Source: Palsa-601 sp052146895 (GTDB lineage: Bacteria; Actinomycetota; Acidimicrobiia; Acidimicrobiales; Bog-793). From it: a stretch of 9,859 nt of DNA. The notes under the pieces are model-generated. The model was given only the letters and a program-made list of their open reading frames with translations, ran no database searches and was not told where the DNA came from. Both the position numbers and the translations under genes were made by a program. Every line of letters starts with the position of its first letter. Within the stretch, counting starts at the first letter, position 1. Positions 1-6,821 of the stretch are shown here, one piece after another. The stretch covers positions 1 to 9,859 of the forward strand of contig JBKQLZ010000028.1 in assembly GCA_052146895.1 (NCBI GenBank), in the 5' to 3' direction.

Positions 1-1068
1 GTCGGCGCCGGTCACTTCCTGCAGCCGGTGAAGCTGATCGGCGACGTGATCGGGCGACCCGACGAACTGGGTCTCGGTACGGTCGGCCACGAGCTCGCGG
101 TCCTCGTCGGTCCAGACGTGGGCTCGCGTCTCTTCAGGGCTCGGGAACTCGATTGCACCGTCCCCCTTTCGGATGCTCAGCACCCAGACCGCGTATGCGT
201 CTGCGTGCTCGCGGGCGGACTCCTCGTCTTCGCCCACGACGACGTCGGCCGACACCGCCACGTAGGGACGCTCGAGCTCTGCTGACGGTTGGAACGCCGC
301 CCGGTATCCCGCCACCGCGTCGAGCGCGGTCGCAGGGCTGATGTGATAACTCGCCACGAACCGCAGCGAGTTCCTCCCAGCAACCTGCGCGCTCTGGCCT
401 CCGCTGCTGCCGAGGATCCAGACCTCGACGCCCGACTTCTCGCCCGGTACGGCGTGGGCTTCGAGCCCTTCGGATGATCGGTACTCGCCGCTCAGCAGCC
501 CGAGTATCTCCTCGATCTGCTCGCCGTACTCCTGTGACTCGGCGTTAGGCTGCTGGAGCAGCGCCCGCTGCAATCCGACGCGTGGCGAGCGGAGCATCCT
601 CTCGATCGGGAATTGCTTCGGCACGCGCACGCCGTTGGCGGTCATGCCGTCCACAACGGCCGGTGTCACAACAAGCTCACGACTCTCGGGTGCCGGACGC
701 GAGGCGGTCGGATCGCGACGCGGACGCCGGCCGGAGCGTCCCATACCCAGGTCGAGGCGACCCGGATACCGGAGACTGAGCAATCCGAATTCCTCCACCA
801 CCGACAAACCGGTGCGGTGCCCGAGCTGCATGCCTCCCGACCCGAGCCGGATCTTGGACGTCGCCGACGCCGCCAAAGCGATGACCATGGAAGGTGAGCT
901 GCTTGCGACACCGGGGTTGAGGTGATGCTCGGCGAACCAGTAGCGCTTGTAGCCGAGCCGCTCGGCGTGGCAGGTGAGGTCGATGCTGTTGGCGAGTGCC
1001 TCGGATGCTGTCGAACCGGACGAGATCGGCACGAGGTCGAGCACCGACAACGGCACGGTCGACGTCAC
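1..1068 (-). CDS. Luciferase-like (LLM class, MsnO8/group 1-like) flavin-dependent oxidoreductase, 3' end outside window
   Basis: The frame is open from a GTG start at 1068 to the left edge: 356 codons without a stop, so the C-terminus lies outside the window. The protein is a TIM-barrel flavin oxidoreductase of the bacterial luciferase superfamily. Visible family features are LSVLDLVP at residues 8-15, AERLGYKRYWFAEHH at 35-49, a KIRLGSGG strand at 72-79 and YPGRLDLGMGR at 101-111. Near the end, FVGSPDHVADQLHRL (335-349) is the usual 'G(T/S)P..VA..L' C-terminal signature, so only a short tail is probably missing. The GTG overlaps the TGA of the upstream monooxygenase gene (GTGA, 1065-1068), which suggests translational coupling. 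It would use reduced FMN, probably from the reductase at 3734-4207. Family resemblance to 'luciferase family oxidoreductase, group 1' (MsnO8-type) is my recognition from memory. The substrate is unknown; a role in organosulfur use is inferred from the neighbours. Confidence 0.9.
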   Translation of the reverse strand, partial: MTSTVPLSVLDLVPISSGSTASEALANSIDLTCHAERLGYKRYWFAEHHLNPGVASSSPSMVIALAASATSKIRLGSGGMQLGHRTGLSVVEEFGLLSLRYPGRLDLGMGRSGRRPRRDPTASRPAPESRELVVTPAVVDGMTANGVRVPKQFPIERMLRSPRVGLQRALLQQPNAESQEYGEQIEEILGLLSGEYRSSEGLEAHAVPGEKSGVEVWILGSSGGQSAQVAGRNSLRFVASYHISPATALDAVAGYRAAFQPSAELERPYVAVSADVVVGEDEESAREHADAYAVWVLSIRKGDGAIEFPSPEETRAHVWTDEDRELVADRTETQFVGSPDHVADQLHRLQEVTGAD

Positions 1069-2441
1069 GACGCCCCCTGTGCGACCCGGTCGGCCGACGT
1101 GAGCTCACCGATCCCCAGGTGCTCGCGCAGAGTCTCGCCCTCGTACTCGGCGCGGAACACGCCCCGTTCTTGTAGGAGCGGGACGACCTTGTCGGCAAAC
1201 TTGTCGAGACCTCCTGGCGTGATGTGCGGCACCAGGATGAAGCCGTCGCTCGCGTCCTCTTCGACGAAGCGCGTCATCGTCGCGGCGATCGTCTCGGCCG
1301 ATCCGATGAACGACTGGCGGCCGGTGACCTCGATGATGAGCTGGCGGAGCGAGAGGCGCTTTGCCGCCGCGATCTCTCGCCACTTCGCTGCCGTCCCCAG
1401 GGGATCTTTGTACATGTGGACGCTTGCCCTGCCGCGAGCGATCGTGTTCTCGCCGACGACTGGGTCGATCTCCGGCAGCGGTCCGTCGGGATCGTAAGAG
1501 GAGAGATCGCAATTCCAAAGCTGCTCGAGCAGCTTGATCGCTGTCTGCCCGCTCACCTGCTGGAGTCGCACGGCACGGGCAAGCTCCTGCGCCTCGTCGT
1601 CGGTATCGGCGAGGATGAAGGTGGCTGCGGGCAAGACGACGAGCTGGTTCGAATGCCTTCCGTAACGGGCGAGGCGTCCTTTCACATCGGCGTAGAAGGC
1701 CTTGCCGGCCTCGAGCGTCGAGTGCCTTGTGAAGATCGCGTCAGCGGTCTCGGCGGCGAACTCGCGCCCTTCGTCGGAGTCGCCTGCCTGGAAGATCACG
1801 GGCCGGCCCTGCGGGCTGCGGGGGACGTTGAAGCGTCCGGCGATGTCGAAGTAGTCGTCGTGGTGCTCGAACACCCCGGCGTCCGCGTTCGCGAGGTACT
1901 CGCCCGTCGCCTTGTCAGCCACTATCTCGTCGCCTCGCCAGGAGTCGAACAGCTCCCAGGCCGTGCGCATGAACTGGCTCGCCCTCGCGTAGCGCTCCTC
2001 TTGCGCAAGGAAGCCCCCGCGCCGGAAGTTCTCTCCTGTGAAGGCGTCCCAGGAGGTGACCACGTTCCACGCCGCGCGGCCGTCGGAGAGGTGATCGAGG
2101 CTCGCGAACTGTCGCGCGACCTCGTACGGCTCGTTGAAGGTGGAGTTGATCGTCCCGGCCAGGCCGAGCCGCTCCGTGACGGCTGCGAGCGCAGCCAGAA
2201 CCGTGAAAGTGTCGGGCCGGCCGACCACGTCGAGGTCGTAGATCTGACCACCCTGCTCGCGCAGCCGCAGGCCCTCTGCGAGGAAGAAGAAGTCGAACTT
2301 GGCGCGCTCGGCACTTTGGGCGAGGTGCACGAAGGAGCCGAACTCGATGTGGCTGCCTGACCGCGGGTCGCTCCACACCGTCGTGTTGTTCACGCCAGGG
2401 AAGTGGGCTCCGAGGTGCATCTGCTTGCGGGGCGGGCTCAT
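1065..2441 (-). CDS. NtaA/SnaA/DszA-family FMN-dependent monooxygenase
   Basis: This 458-residue protein is of normal length for the NtaA/SnaA/SoxA (DszA) group of class C flavin monooxygenases, which oxidise substrates such as nitrilotriacetate, dibenzothiophene sulfone or alkyl sulfur compounds with FMNH2 and O2. It opens with KQMHLGAHFPGVNNTTVW (6-23), typical of the group. The signature GRAAWNVVTSWD lies at 121-132 and FQAGDSDEGREFAA at 217-230, both hallmark motifs. Near the end, PHITPGGLDKFADKVVPLLQ (405-424) is the usual tail. The frame stays open back to 2876. I chose the ATG at 2441 because the family N-terminus begins there, a GAGGAAAG ribosome binding site precedes it by a few bases, and the longer version would overlap the upstream gene by about 420 bases. 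The gap to the upstream monooxygenase is 16 bp, and the stop overlaps the next start. The substrate is not determinable; sulfur scavenging is the best inference. Confidence 0.93.
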   Translation of the reverse strand: MSPPRKQMHLGAHFPGVNNTTVWSDPRSGSHIEFGSFVHLAQSAERAKFDFFFLAEGLRLREQGGQIYDLDVVGRPDTFTVLAALAAVTERLGLAGTINSTFNEPYEVARQFASLDHLSDGRAAWNVVTSWDAFTGENFRRGGFLAQEERYARASQFMRTAWELFDSWRGDEIVADKATGEYLANADAGVFEHHDDYFDIAGRFNVPRSPQGRPVIFQAGDSDEGREFAAETADAIFTRHSTLEAGKAFYADVKGRLARYGRHSNQLVVLPAATFILADTDDEAQELARAVRLQQVSGQTAIKLLEQLWNCDLSSYDPDGPLPEIDPVVGENTIARGRASVHMYKDPLGTAAKWREIAAAKRLSLRQLIIEVTGRQSFIGSAETIAATMTRFVEEDASDGFILVPHITPGGLDKFADKVVPLLQERGVFRAEYEGETLREHLGIGELTSADRVAQGAS

Positions 2442-2457
2442 CGGCTTTCCTCGTGGC

Positions 2458-3663
2458 TCAAGCGACGGCGTAACGGTTGGCGGGGCGGGGGAGCCCGAGT
2501 CGGCCGCGGAGGGAGGCGTCCTCGTAGGTGCGACGGAACAGCCCCCGTGCCTGAAGCTCGGGCACGACCGCATCGGTGATGGCGGCGAGATCGTGCGGGA
2601 TTCCGGCGGGCCGCAGCCTGTAGCCGGCCACTCCGGCCTCGTGCCAGCTCGCGAGCAAGTCGGCCAGGTCCCGAGGTGTGCCGACGAACACCTCCGCGTC
2701 GCTGCGGTACTCGCGACCGTCGAGCTCGTCGAGCCTGGCCTTGCGCTCAGCCGCCCTTGCAGCGCTCTCGTCAAGCAAGACGACGAGGTCCGCGAACACG
2801 AGAACCTCCTCAGGGTCGCGTCCGGCAGCAGCTTGCGCCTCGCGAACCTCGGCCAGGATCCCTCGCGCCTGGTCACGATCGTGCGGAGTGACGTACACGA
2901 CGTCGGCGTGCGAAGCGGCGAAACGGTAGGGCAACTCCGAGTGCGCGAGCGCCGTCACGAGCGGCTGGCCCTGCGGGGGGCGTTGGGTGATCGAGGGCCC
3001 CTTCACGCTGAACCAGCGACCCTCGAAGTCGATGTAGTGAAGCTTCTGCCGGTCCACGAAGCGACCGGTGGCGGTGTCGCGGATCTCGGCGTCGTCCTCC
3101 CAGCTGTCCCACAGTCGTCGTAGCACCTGCACATAGTCGGACGCCTCCTCGAACAACTCGATCGTCACTGCAGTGGCCTCGGCCGACCCTCGGTCCCGGT
3201 AAAGGCTCTGAGGGAACTCACGCCGGCCGAAGTGGGCTGCCTCGTGCGCCCGCCCTGAGACCTGGACCCTGACGCCGGCGCGACCTGTGCTGACGTAGTC
3301 GAGGGTCGCTATCGCTTTCGAGACGTGGAAGGGCTCGGTGTGGGTGACGGTCACGCTCGGGACAAGCCCCAAGTGCTTCGTCACCGGTGCCACCCGAGCG
3401 GCGATCAGCACGGCATCGAGCCGACCCTTGACGAGGTCGGTGCGCCTGTCGGACCCGCTTCCGAAGACCGGCTGCAGGGCGAGCGAGTCCTCGATCGTGA
3501 CGAAGTCGAGCAGACCGCGCTCTGCTCGCTGTGCGAGGTCCACCCAGTAGGAGGCAGTGAAGAGCTCGGCTGGTCTGGCGTCTGGCTCCCGCCACGCGGC
3601 AGGGTGCCAGCCCGCCCCGTCGAGCGCCACTGCGAGATGAATTGGCGAGGTGTCAGCCGGCAT
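2458..3663 (-). CDS. NtaA/DmoA-like LLM class flavin-dependent monooxygenase (divergent paralogue)
   Basis: This 401-residue luciferase-superfamily protein is related to the NtaA/DmoA group but shorter than the 458-residue neighbour. Recognisable pieces are YWVDLAQRAERGLLDFVTIE (39-58), the strand LGLVPSVTVTHTEPFHVSKA (98-117), LDYVSTGRAGVRVQVSGRA (121-139) in place of the canonical GRAGWNVVTS, and LWDSWEDDAE...FEGRWFSVKGPSITQRPPQGQPLV (184-236), a strongly conserved block of the family. The GVRVQVSG variant lacks the usual Trp-Asn, which points to a separate subgroup with a different active site. The ATG at 3663 is preceded by a GGAAA ribosome binding site seven bases upstream (3671-3675). 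The stop is 16 bp before the next monooxygenase gene, so the genes are almost certainly cotranscribed. A -10-like element inside a palindrome lies just upstream. Its oxidation substrate is unknown. Confidence 0.92.
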   Translation of the reverse strand: MPADTSPIHLAVALDGAGWHPAAWREPDARPAELFTASYWVDLAQRAERGLLDFVTIEDSLALQPVFGSGSDRRTDLVKGRLDAVLIAARVAPVTKHLGLVPSVTVTHTEPFHVSKAIATLDYVSTGRAGVRVQVSGRAHEAAHFGRREFPQSLYRDRGSAEATAVTIELFEEASDYVQVLRRLWDSWEDDAEIRDTATGRFVDRQKLHYIDFEGRWFSVKGPSITQRPPQGQPLVTALAHSELPYRFAASHADVVYVTPHDRDQARGILAEVREAQAAAGRDPEEVLVFADLVVLLDESAARAAERKARLDELDGREYRSDAEVFVGTPRDLADLLASWHEAGVAGYRLRPAGIPHDLAAITDAVVPELQARGLFRRTYEDASLRGRLGLPRPANRYAVA

Positions 3664-3691
3664 GTATCAGTTTCCGTGATTTGCTAGTAAT

Positions 3692-3704
3692 CCGATCATA
3701 TCGG
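3692..3704 (-). promoter_or_regulatory. Short palindrome with embedded -10-like element upstream of the monooxygenase genes
   Basis: CCGAT-CAT-ATCGG is an inverted repeat with perfect 5 bp arms and a 3 bp spacer. On the minus strand it contains TATGAT (3695-3700), five of six matches to a -10 hexamer. Transcription from it would start near 3688 and give a leader of about 25 bases containing the GGAAA ribosome binding site. No good -35 is present at 17 bp (TGTGGC), so the promoter would be weak or activator dependent. A regulator bound to the palindrome could block or tune it. Seen: the repeat and the hexamer. Inferred: function. Confidence 0.35.
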
Positions 3705-3715
3705 TCAGGATTCTG

Positions 3716-3733
3716 GCGCCACAGCAGTGGGGC
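3716..3733 (-). other. Intergenic mRNA hairpin directly after the flavin reductase stop codon
   Basis: Read on the minus strand, GCCCCAC-TGCT-GTGGCGC can form a seven-position stem with one C-C mismatch and a four-base loop. It starts at the base after the TGA of the reductase gene. No T-run follows, so it is not a standard intrinsic terminator. It may partly attenuate transcription or protect the upstream message from 3' decay, which would set a reductase to monooxygenase ratio. The role is inferred. Confidence 0.3.
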
Positions 3734-4207
3734 TCACAGCCACCGACGGGCTTCCTCGATCCACTCGCCAAGGCCCTCCGGCGCCTCGTAGTCAGAGTCG
3801 AGCAGGTACAGCCCGCGTACCGGGCAGGTCGCACCAAGCTCGACGAGCACCGGCTTGAGGAAGACCTCTGGCGCGAGCGCGTGCTGCCACGCGCCGCCCA
3901 GCATGAGGGGGAGCGCCACTATGCCGGCGAGACCGCCTGAGGGGAATTGATCGAGGAACAGCTTGAGCAGGCCGGTGTAGCTCGCCTTGTAGGTCGGTGA
4001 CGCGAACACGACGGCTTGCGATCCGCGGACTGCGTGGAGTGCCTCGGCAACGTCCGGGTCACCCGGGCCGATGAGCTTGCCGCCGAGCGTGACCAGGTCG
4101 ATCACCACTTCGGGCGCCGTCCCGCCGAGCCGGGTGGCGATCCGAGTCGCAGCATCGCGAGTCCGGGAGGCGGGTTTGGGGTTCCCTACGACGACCGCCA
4201 CACTCAT
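3734..4207 (-). CDS. NAD(P)H-dependent FMN reductase, SsuE/MsuE-like
   Basis: This 157-residue flavodoxin-fold protein reduces free FMN with NAD(P)H and passes FMNH2 to two-component monooxygenases. It starts VAVVVGNPKPASRTRDAA (3-20), the strand 1 and phosphate-binding loop of the NADPH-dependent FMN reductase family (GxPxxxSxT). FASPTYKASYTGLLKLFLDQ (68-87) is the family's flavin-side motif, matching SPxYxxSYxGxLKxFLD. GGAWQHALAPEVFLKPVLVELG (104-125) fits the following helix region. It is somewhat shorter than the usual 170-190 residues. The ATG at 4207 has a good GAGAGGGA ribosome binding site. It is the first gene of the flavin block and lies 70 bp upstream of the first monooxygenase, which makes it their likely FMNH2 source. 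It could equally serve other flavin-dependent enzymes, because such reductases work by diffusion. Confidence 0.92.
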   Translation of the reverse strand: MSVAVVVGNPKPASRTRDAATRIATRLGGTAPEVVIDLVTLGGKLIGPGDPDVAEALHAVRGSQAVVFASPTYKASYTGLLKLFLDQFPSGGLAGIVALPLMLGGAWQHALAPEVFLKPVLVELGATCPVRGLYLLDSDYEAPEGLGEWIEEARRWL

Positions 4208-4273
4208 GGGCGTCCCTCTCTGATTCGTTTGCGCGGACGACCTGCATGCTAGGAAGCGCGCGGGCTCGCCTCG

Positions 4274-5122
4274 TCAGCGGTCGAGCGTGAGAGTGAACGT
4301 CGGCTTGGGGGAGGTGTCCGCCAGCCGGTGCTCGTCCGAGAGCTGGCGGATCGCCGTTCCCGTCGCGAGGAACTCGGTCGCGTGCTCGCCCCATACGTGG
4401 TTGTAGACGCCGACGGTGACGCCGACGATGCCGGAGGCCTGCGCTTGCGTGGCCTCTGCCTGCATGCGAGACAGGGAGAGCTCCCGAGCCTCGTATATGC
4501 CTTGGGTGAACGTGACCATCTCCTGGTTCTGGCCAGCCTGACGGAGCGACTGCATCGCCGATTGGTGGGCGATGTGGTAGACGCACGTGCCGAGAACGAA
4601 CGCGACCGGCACCGAGCCGGCAGCGAGCAGGCGGAAGAAGTCCTGAACTGAGAGATCGGAGGTGAACGGGTGCCCGTCCGGCGCGCGGTGCGCCCCCCCG
4701 CTCCCGATGGAGCGGACCGCCGTGCCCGTGGCGATGAACTCGAGGACCTCTTGACCCCAGACGTATTGCTGCATCCGGAGCTCGACGCCAACGATCCCGT
4801 CAGCCTTGAGATGCTCGGCCTCTGCCTGCATCCGGCTGATCGCGAGCTCGCGGGCGTTGTACATCGCCTGGGTGAGCACCTCCAGTTCCATGTTCTGCGA
4901 CCAGCGGGCTACTTGAAGGCCGATGTGGTAGATCGACGAGCCGATCACGAAGCCCAGCGGTTCGAAGGAGGCTTCGCCGAGCAAGACGTACTCTGACACC
5001 GACAGGTCAGACGTGAACGGGCCGGTGGCGTCGGCGCCGGCGGTATGGGCGAGGCGCCCTGCCGCAGCCTCGGGCTCCCAGGTCGAGCTCTGCGTATCGG
5101 AAGTTCTTCCAAACAGGGGCAT
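4274..5122 (-). CDS. Tandem YbjQ/UPF0145-type (heavy-metal-binding-domain-like) protein
   Basis: The 282-residue protein consists of an N-terminal linker (1-35) and two homologous units of about 105 residues, 36-139 and 153-262. Each unit carries FTSDLSV, then FV.G(S/T).(I/V)YHI..Q, then Y.AREL..SRMQAEA, GIVGV, a V-W-G segment and EF.ATGTA(V/I)R. The AR...SRM...A..GIVGV...GTA(V/I)R skeleton is that of YbjQ-like proteins, single-domain versions of which are about 105 residues and form rings. The Pfam name 'putative heavy-metal-binding domain' is historical and poorly supported, and I see no clear metal-ligand cluster here. No signal peptide or membrane segment is evident, although the hydrophobic stretch 55-64 is moderate. 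The ATG at 5122 has an AGGAG ribosome binding site six bases upstream. The gene follows the muramidase stop by 19 bp, so the two are probably cotranscribed. The molecular function is unknown. Confidence 0.85.
   Translation of the reverse strand: MPLFGRTSDTQSSTWEPEAAAGRLAHTAGADATGPFTSDLSVSEYVLLGEASFEPLGFVIGSSIYHIGLQVARWSQNMELEVLTQAMYNARELAISRMQAEAEHLKADGIVGVELRMQQYVWGQEVLEFIATGTAVRSIGSGGAHRAPDGHPFTSDLSVQDFFRLLAAGSVPVAFVLGTCVYHIAHQSAMQSLRQAGQNQEMVTFTQGIYEARELSLSRMQAEATQAQASGIVGVTVGVYNHVWGEHATEFLATGTAIRQLSDEHRLADTSPKPTFTLTLDR
4343..5017 (-). repeat. Internal duplication: two YbjQ-like units in one gene
   Basis: Unit 1 is encoded at 4706-5017 and unit 2 at 4343-4666, separated by a glycine-rich linker (about residues 140-152). 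Shared residues include FTSDLSV, YHI, ARELS/AREL, SRMQAEA, GIVGV and ATGTA. The two units differ at many positions, which indicates an old rather than recent duplication. Confidence 0.85.
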
Positions 5123-5141
5123 TTGTCTCTCCTCTAGGGTG

Positions 5142-6821
5142 TCACGACTTGACTGTCAGGGTCTGTTTGGCCGACTCAGAGCCCTCGAAGTCAGCGCTGG
5201 CTCCGTATGTGGCGATGAGTGAGTACCGCCCGGCATTGAGAGCTTTCGAGCTCAACGAGCACGATCCCTTGCCTGACTTCAGCGTGATCTTGCAAAGCGT
5301 TGTCGAGGACTCCTTGATCGTGACGGTACGGCTCGGGACGGAGCCGGCGAACTGCGGTGAGACAGTCACCGAGAGCTTCTCGGCTTGCTCCTTGCCGTAG
5401 GTGGTCGACGACGCTGAGAGTTTCAGGGTCGTCTTCGTAGTCGCCTTGCCGATCGTGAGCTTGTCGGTCGGCGATGCCGACGCGTCGAAGTTGCTGCTGC
5501 CCGCGTAGCTCGCCACAACTCTGAAGCTGCCCGATGGAATGGCGGTCCCTTTCGGCGAGCACGAGCCGGTGCCGGAAGCGAGTGTGATCTGGCAGAGCGT
5601 CGTCTTCGACTCTGTCACCGTCACCGTCCCGGTCGGGTCCGATCCGGCGAACTCAGGCGAGACCGTTGCCGTGACGTGCTCAGCGTTCTCGTCGCCATAG
5701 ATGACCGAGTCCGTCGAGAGCTTGATCGCGGTCGTGGTCGTCGCCTTGCCGACGCTTACGGGCGTGGAGCTCGCAGTCGAGGACGAATCCCAGTCCGAAT
5801 CTCCCGGGTAGTGGGCGGTGAGGGAGTACGGCCCAGCCGCCTCCTCGCTGATTGTGCACGAGCCCGTGGCGACGCCCCCGGAGCCAGATAGCACCGCAGG
5901 GCAGGTCCGCGTGCCGTCAGAGACGGTCACCGTTCCGGACGGCGCGGGCACGTCGGTGCCGGTGAAGGAGCCGGAGACCTGCACGTGAATCGTGATCGGC
6001 TGCCCGACGACCGCGCTCGATGTCACTGACGGGATCGTCACGGTCGTCGCGGCCGAGGACTCGAGACCGGTAATGCTCCCCCCGGAGTAGTAATCGAGGT
6101 CTGTGGCCCCCGCACTGCCCGACACGCCGGTGACGGTGCCGCTGAGGGAGTACTGCCACAGTGTCCAGCCATTGCCTCCCCAGTTCGAGGCCGGAACGGT
6201 GGGCACCTCGACGCCGGAAACGTCGGCATCCCACAACAGGTCAGCGGTGAACTGCGAGGTGTCGCCGACATCGGATGTCCAGAAATCCGGAGCCAGGTAG
6301 ATCATGGGCACCATGCCCGTTGCCGACTCGATGGTGCTCACCCAATCGCTTATTCCCGTGATGATGGTGGAAGCGTTCTCGCCGTCGGTCACTTCCACGT
6401 CGAGGACGGGAGGCAGATCACCGGGTCGCGGTGTGTACTCGTCCAGGAAGAAGCTTGCCTGGGTGGTGCCCGATTCATCGGGCTCGAAGAAGTCGTAGGC
6501 ACCGAAGGGAATGTGAGCGCCGAGCGCACCTGCGCGGTATGCGGTGAAGTCCGGGTCGTCGAACGAGGTTCCCTGGGTAGCCCGCGCGTAGACGAAGTCC
6601 TCACACGTCACGTCAGACCAGGTGATTGTCCCCGAGAAGCTGCTCACGTCGAAGCCGTTCAAGTACGGCAGACTCGCGCAGGAAGCCGTGGTTCCTGGCG
6701 CTGCTCCGGCGAGTGGCTCAGCCGCTATCAGGGCGAGCAACAGCGCGAGTACCGCGCACACCGCCGCCAGGGATCGCGACGAAAGAAGGTTCGGACCGCG
6801 CCCTTCGGACTTCCCCCTCAT
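5142..6821 (-). CDS. Secreted GH25-family muramidase with three C-terminal Ig-like repeats
   Basis: This 559-residue exported protein probably hydrolyses the N-acetylmuramyl to N-acetylglucosamine link of peptidoglycan. Residues 1-41 form a signal peptide with a basic start, a hydrophobic core (18-33) and likely cleavage near AGA-AP. Residues 52-255 form a GH25 domain: NGFDVSSFSGTITW (55-68), FVYARATQGTSFDDPDF (76-92), FGAYDFFEP (106-114), LPPVLDVE (136-143), MIYLAPDFW (173-181), WTLWQYSLSGTVTGVSG (219-235) and TDLDYY (240-245). D58, D141 and E143 occupy the family's active-site positions. D110 stands where many members have His (YHFF). Three Big_3-type Ig repeats follow (about 258-358, 359-458, 459-559), each with a Cys pair. 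No LPXTG motif or C-terminal membrane anchor is seen, so it is released or bound non-covalently. The start lacks a ribosome binding site but sits at the predicted +1 of a strong promoter, consistent with leaderless translation. Roles could be wall remodelling, germination or attack on other cells. Confidence 0.9.
   Translation of the reverse strand: MRGKSEGRGPNLLSSRSLAAVCAVLALLLALIAAEPLAGAAPGTTASCASLPYLNGFDVSSFSGTITWSDVTCEDFVYARATQGTSFDDPDFTAYRAGALGAHIPFGAYDFFEPDESGTTQASFFLDEYTPRPGDLPPVLDVEVTDGENASTIITGISDWVSTIESATGMVPMIYLAPDFWTSDVGDTSQFTADLLWDADVSGVEVPTVPASNWGGNGWTLWQYSLSGTVTGVSGSAGATDLDYYSGGSITGLESSAATTVTIPSVTSSAVVGQPITIHVQVSGSFTGTDVPAPSGTVTVSDGTRTCPAVLSGSGGVATGSCTISEEAAGPYSLTAHYPGDSDWDSSSTASSTPVSVGKATTTTAIKLSTDSVIYGDENAEHVTATVSPEFAGSDPTGTVTVTESKTTLCQITLASGTGSCSPKGTAIPSGSFRVVASYAGSSNFDASASPTDKLTIGKATTKTTLKLSASSTTYGKEQAEKLSVTVSPQFAGSVPSRTVTIKESSTTLCKITLKSGKGSCSLSSKALNAGRYSLIATYGASADFEGSESAKQTLTVKS
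5145..5747 (-). repeat. Duplicated Ig-like domains 2 and 3 of the muramidase
   Basis: Residues 359-458 (5448-5747) and 459-559 (5145-5447) align end to end. Both start GKATT.T and share KLS, a YG.E.AE segment, VTVSP or ATVSP, FAGS.P, TVT..ES.TTLC.ITL.SG.GSCS and an ASY/ATY strand. By eye roughly half of the positions are identical, closer than either is to repeat 1 (about 5748-6050). This is a later duplication within the protein. Confidence 0.8.

Noticed and set aside
677..1198. 173-codon minus-strand open frame overlapping the group 1 oxygenase
   Set aside because: It lies in a different frame from the continuous 356-codon family match and has Arg-rich, domain-free content.
1224..2360. 378-codon open frame on the plus strand
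   Set aside because: It is exactly antisense to the NtaA-like monooxygenase, whose motifs are unmistakable. The plus-strand product shows no family resemblance.
2442..2876. N-terminal extension of the NtaA-like gene to 2876 (145 extra codons)
   Set aside because: It would overlap the upstream gene by about 420 bp, and the extension does not resemble the family. An SD site and the conserved N-terminus support the ATG at 2441.
2299..3123. 274-codon open frame on the plus strand
   Set aside because: It is antisense to the two monooxygenase genes and is low-complexity shadow coding.
4208..4273. Possible terminator or promoter in the 66 bp gap before the reductase gene
   Set aside because: GCGCG/CGCGC and CCT/AGG can pair around a GCATGC loop, but the spacing is loose and no T-run follows. 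TAGCAT lacks a -35 at a suitable distance. Only the GAGAGGGA ribosome binding site is convincing.
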